Assembly (NCBI RefSeq): GCF_020194175.1
Contig: NZ_JADYVX010000006.1
Coordinates: 248,001 to 312,000 of the forward strand
DNA from: Bradyrhizobium sp. BRP22
GTDB taxonomy: Bacteria; Pseudomonadota; Alphaproteobacteria; Rhizobiales; Xanthobacteraceae
Direction of reading: 5' to 3'
Length of the DNA: 64,000 nucleotides
Below, piece by piece: positions 61,346 through 64,000 of this stretch (the stretch's first letter is position 1; each line of letters begins with the position of its first letter). The notes beneath the pieces are model-generated. The model ran no database searches. It saw nothing but the letters and a program-made list of their open reading frames with translations, and had not been told where the DNA came from. The translations under genes were made by a program, and so were the position numbers.

Positions 61346-62638
61346 ATGACTGAGATGGTGCAGGCAACGGCCCCGACAGCCACCGCGCGTGTCAGCGACA
61401 CCTTTCGCTGGACACAACTTGCGATCGGCGTCGCGGCGATGGTGATGATCGCCAACTATCAATACGGCTGGACGTTCTTCGTCCCCGACATCCAGAAAAA
61501 ATTCGGTTGGGATCGCGCCTCGATCCAGTGGGCGTTCACCCTGTTCGTCTTGTTCGAGACATGGCTGGTGCCGGTCGAAGGCTGGTTCGTCGACAAATAC
61601 GGCCCGCGCCTCGTGGTGCTGATCGGCGGCATCCTCTGCGCCATCGGCTGGGCCATCAATGCCCAGGCGACCTCGCTCAACGGCTACTATCTCGGCATGA
61701 TCATCGCGGGCATCGGCGCCGGCGGCGTGTACGGCACCTGCGTCGGCAACGCGTTGAAATGGTTTCCCGACAAGCGCGGTCTCGCGGCCGGCATCACCGC
61801 CGCCGGCTTCGGCGCAGGCTCGGCGCTGACGGTTGCGCCGATCCAGGCGATGATCAAGGACTCCGGCTTCCAGACCACCTTCCTCTATTTCGGTCTCGGC
61901 CAGGGCATCATCATCGTGGTGCTCGCGTTCTTCCTGCTCGCACCGAAGGCCGGGCAGGTCCCTATGGTCGTGGCGAACGCCAATCTGGTTCAGAGCCGGC
62001 GCAACTATCAGCCGACGGAAGTGCTGCGGCAGCCGATCTTCTGGCTGATGTACTTCATGTTCGTGATCGTCGGCGCCGGCGGCCTGATGGTGACGGCGAA
62101 CCTGAAGCCGATCGCCGTGGACTGGAAGATCGACAGCGTCCCGGTGACCCTGATCGGCGTGACGATGACCGCCGTGACCTTCGCCGCGACTATCGATCGT
62201 GTCCTCAACGGCCTGACGCGCCCGTTCTTCGGCTGGATCTCCGACATGATCGGCCGCGAGAACACGATGTTCATCGCCTTCGGCATGGAGGGCATCGGCA
62301 TCTGGGCGCTCTACATGTGGGGCCACGATCCGATCTGGTTCGTAATCCTGTCGGGCTTCGTGTTCTTCGCATGGGGTGAGATCTACTCGCTATTCCCGTC
62401 CACCTGCACCGACACCTTCGGCACGAAGTTCGCGACCACCAATGCCGGCCTGCTCTACACCGCCAAGGGCACGGCCGCGCTGCTGGTGCCGCTTGCGAAC
62501 TATGTGCAGCAGACCGCGGGCAATTGGGACAGCGTCTTCATCATCGCCGCGGGCGCCAACATCCTGGCATCGCTGCTCGCCATCATCGTGCTCAAGCCAT
62601 GGCGCAAGGTCGTGGTGGAGAAGGCGAGCGCCGCGTAA
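61346..62638 (+). CDS. OxlT-like oxalate/formate antiporter (MFS), copy 1
   Basis: A 430-residue MFS transporter with 12 helices. It resembles OxlT of Oxalobacter: N-terminal helix with MVMIANYQYGWTFFVPDIQ, the MFS loop VDKYGPRLVVLIGG, and a charged residue set that in OxlT binds the dicarboxylate. That set corresponds to Arg in ATIDRVLNGLTRPFFGWISD and Lys in GLLYTAKGTAALLVPL. It probably exchanges oxalate for formate or imports oxalate. The ATG at 61346 has GGGAGG upstream. A terminator follows the gene. The adjacent copy 2 is a paralogue. Confidence 0.9.
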   Translation: MTEMVQATAPTATARVSDTFRWTQLAIGVAAMVMIANYQYGWTFFVPDIQKKFGWDRASIQWAFTLFVLFETWLVPVEGWFVDKYGPRLVVLIGGILCAIGWAINAQATSLNGYYLGMIIAGIGAGGVYGTCVGNALKWFPDKRGLAAGITAAGFGAGSALTVAPIQAMIKDSGFQTTFLYFGLGQGIIIVVLAFFLLAPKAGQVPMVVANANLVQSRRNYQPTEVLRQPIFWLMYFMFVIVGAGGLMVTANLKPIAVDWKIDSVPVTLIGVTMTAVTFAATIDRVLNGLTRPFFGWISDMIGRENTMFIAFGMEGIGIWALYMWGHDPIWFVILSGFVFFAWGEIYSLFPSTCTDTFGTKFATTNAGLLYTAKGTAALLVPLANYVQQTAGNWDSVFIIAAGANILASLLAIIVLKPWRKVVVEKASAA

Positions 62639-62662
62639 GATCCGCGCAACGCAATTGCACGA

Positions 62663-62693
62663 AGCGCCGGGCCCACAGCCCGGCGCTTTTTTG
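62663..62693 (+). terminator. Rho-independent terminator after antiporter copy 1
   Basis: A perfect 10-bp stem (AGCGCCGGGC / GCCCGGCGCT), loop CCACA, is followed by TTTTTTG, 25 bp after the stop. It makes the second antiporter gene a separate unit with its own operator. Confidence 0.92.
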
Positions 62694-62772
62694 TTTCCGA
62701 TTTTCCGAATCATTGTGGATGGCCGAACCGTCTGGCGCTTATTGCAATGCAGCACAAGTTCGGCTTGCATTG

Positions 62773-62789
62773 TGGGATATAGTATACCA
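62773..62789. promoter_or_regulatory. Oxalate-regulon operator G
   Basis: TGGGATATAGTATACCA fits TGGNAT-N5-ATNCCA in both arms. Its centre is 91 bp before the ATG of the second antiporter gene. Confidence 0.6.
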
Positions 62790-62871
62790 ACATCCGCCGA
62801 ACGCCTGCGACGATAAGTCACAAATTCGCGACAGAAGGTCGCAAACGCAGGCGGGCGCTCGGGAGGACTTG

Positions 62872-64000
62872 ATGGTTTTAAGCAACGCCGCCGCATCCTT
62901 AGCACCTTCATCCAGCGGCTTCCGCTGGCTTCAGCTCGTCATGGGCATCGCTTGCATGGCGATGATCGCCAACCTGCAATATGGCTGGACGCTGTTCGTC
63001 GATCCCATCGACGCGACGCACCACTGGGGACGCGCGGCCATCCAGCTCGCCTTCACGATCTTCGTGCTGACCGAAACCTGGCTCGTTCCTATCGAAGCCT
63101 GGTTCGTCGACAAATATGGTCCGAGCATCGTCATCATGTTCGGCGGCGCGATGATCGCATTGTCCTGGGTCCTCAATTCCTACGCGGATTCGCTGACGCT
63201 GCTTTATGCCGCCGCGGTGATCGGCGGCATGGGCGCCGGCGCGGTCTACGGCACCTGCGTCGGCAACGCGCTGAAATGGTTTCCGGACCGGCGCGGGCTT
63301 GCCGCGGGCGCGACGGCCGCCGGCTTCGGCGCGGGCGCCGCGATCACCGTGGTGCCGATCGCGAGCATGATCGCCGCGAGCGGCTACCAGACAGCCTTCT
63401 TCGACTTCGGCATCGGGCAAGGCCTGATCGTGTTCGTGCTCGCCTTCTTCATCCGCCCGCCCTCCGTCGCGCTCCCCGTCAAGAAGAAGCAACTCAACCT
63501 GCCGCAGACCAAGATCGATTTCACCCCGCCGCAGGTGCTGCGCAGCCCGATCTTCTGGGTGATGTATCTGGTGTTCGTGATGATCGCCGCCGGCGGGCTG
63601 ATGACGGCGGCGCAGATCGCGCCGATCGCCGACGACTTCCATATCGCCAAGACCCCGGTCTCGCTCGCCGGCATCCAGATGGCGGCGCTGACGTTCGCGA
63701 TCTCGCTCGATCGCATCTTCGACGGCTTCGGGCGTCCGCTGTTCGGCTGGATCTCCGATAATATCGGCCGCGAGCACACGATGCTGATCGCGTTCGGAAC
63801 GGCGGCGCTGATGCTGCTTGCGCTCTCGACCTACGGCAGCAATCCGATCGTGTTCGTGCTCGCGACCGCGGTTTATTTCGGTGTGTTCGGCGAGATCTAC
63901 AGCCTGTTTCCCGCCACCAGCGGCGACACCTTCGGTTCGAAATACGCCGCTACCAACAACGGCATGCTGTACACGGCGAAAGGCACCGCCTCGCTGCTGG
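62872..64000 (+). CDS. OxlT-like oxalate/formate antiporter (MFS), copy 2 (3' end outside window)
   Basis: The frame is open from ATG 62872 (GGGAGGA upstream) to the window end, giving 376 residues. It is a clear paralogue of copy 1: MAMIANLQYGWTLFVDPIDA, GAGAVYGTCVGNALKWFPDRRG and GEIYSLFPATSGDTFGSKYA align with little change. The likely substrate-binding Arg (SLDRIFDGFGRPLFGWISD) and Lys (MLYTAKGTASLL) are conserved. It has its own operator (G) after the terminator of copy 1. The two may differ in affinity or direction. Confidence 0.9.
   Translation, partial: MVLSNAAASLAPSSSGFRWLQLVMGIACMAMIANLQYGWTLFVDPIDATHHWGRAAIQLAFTIFVLTETWLVPIEAWFVDKYGPSIVIMFGGAMIALSWVLNSYADSLTLLYAAAVIGGMGAGAVYGTCVGNALKWFPDRRGLAAGATAAGFGAGAAITVVPIASMIAASGYQTAFFDFGIGQGLIVFVLAFFIRPPSVALPVKKKQLNLPQTKIDFTPPQVLRSPIFWVMYLVFVMIAAGGLMTAAQIAPIADDFHIAKTPVSLAGIQMAALTFAISLDRIFDGFGRPLFGWISDNIGREHTMLIAFGTAALMLLALSTYGSNPIVFVLATAVYFGVFGEIYSLFPATSGDTFGSKYAATNNGMLYTAKGTASLL

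Noticed and set aside
1..64000. tRNA, rRNA, transposase or phage genes
   Set aside because: No sequence with the conserved tRNA arms, rRNA segments or transposase/integrase motifs was noticed on reading the window; small RNAs cannot be excluded by eye.

Overview
The window reads as chromosomal DNA of an alphaproteobacterium, most likely Bradyrhizobium or a close relative. The base composition is high in G+C. A complete fixNOQP-fixGHIS block, fixLJ, a FixJ-like single-domain receiver and fixK lie together in the order known from Bradyrhizobium, and families of intergenic inverted repeats recur throughout. No tRNA, rRNA, insertion sequence, phage or CRISPR array was seen.

Region 1 (1-2.2 kb): the 3' part of a branched-chain amino acid-type binding protein gene and a 3-hydroxybutyryl-CoA dehydrogenase gene. 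Region 2 (2.3-21.8 kb): a microaerobic island. cbb3 oxidase (ccoNOQP) and its assembly genes (fixGHIS) run leftward. Around them are a DUF6455 gene, a 46-residue membrane protein, an FNR-type regulator, a small cytochrome c, a three-gene membrane/unknown operon, a Pat-type protein acetyltransferase, two CBS-domain proteins, fixLJ, a receiver protein and fixK. Nine 14-bp FixK-type boxes (TTG[A/C]-N6-[T/G]CAA) sit about 40-60 bp before the likely starts of most of these units. The region therefore looks like one FixLJ-FixK regulon that also contains genes of unknown role.

Region 3 (21.9-32.8 kb): accessory metabolism. It holds a P450/ferredoxin pair with a divergent TetR gene, an acetylpolyamine amidohydrolase-like deacetylase, a Dpp/Opp-type ABC transporter without a binding protein, a flavin monooxygenase, a cupin, an AraC regulator and a small conserved-looking protein. 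Region 4 (33-41 kb): a 2-hydroxyacid dehydrogenase, an amidohydrolase and a Bug-type binding protein, divergent from a split ThDP decarboxylase pair. These are followed by glxR-hyi-gcl, which turns glyoxylate into glycerate. Region 5 (41.5-50.6 kb): a dienelactone hydrolase-like gene, a secreted cupin, a gene fragment, a small secreted protein, an amidase, a NitT/TauT-type ABC transporter, and a PanE-like reductase with an IclR regulator.

Region 6 (50.6-64 kb) is the most striking part: an oxalate regulon. It contains a permuted ADP-forming acyl-CoA synthetase, a GntR regulator, oxalyl-CoA decarboxylase, formyl-CoA transferase, a 45-codon ORF on its own transcript, a complete tripartite tricarboxylate-type transporter and two tandem OxlT-like antiporters. 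Eight copies of a 17-bp inverted repeat, TGGNAT-N5-ATNCCA with small deviations, lie before these units. Three of them are 65-67 bp before start codons, and two pairs are 80-82 bp apart. I infer that this is the operator of the local GntR protein. The PanE-like reductase and gcl-hyi-glxR nearby could link oxalate to glyoxylate assimilation.
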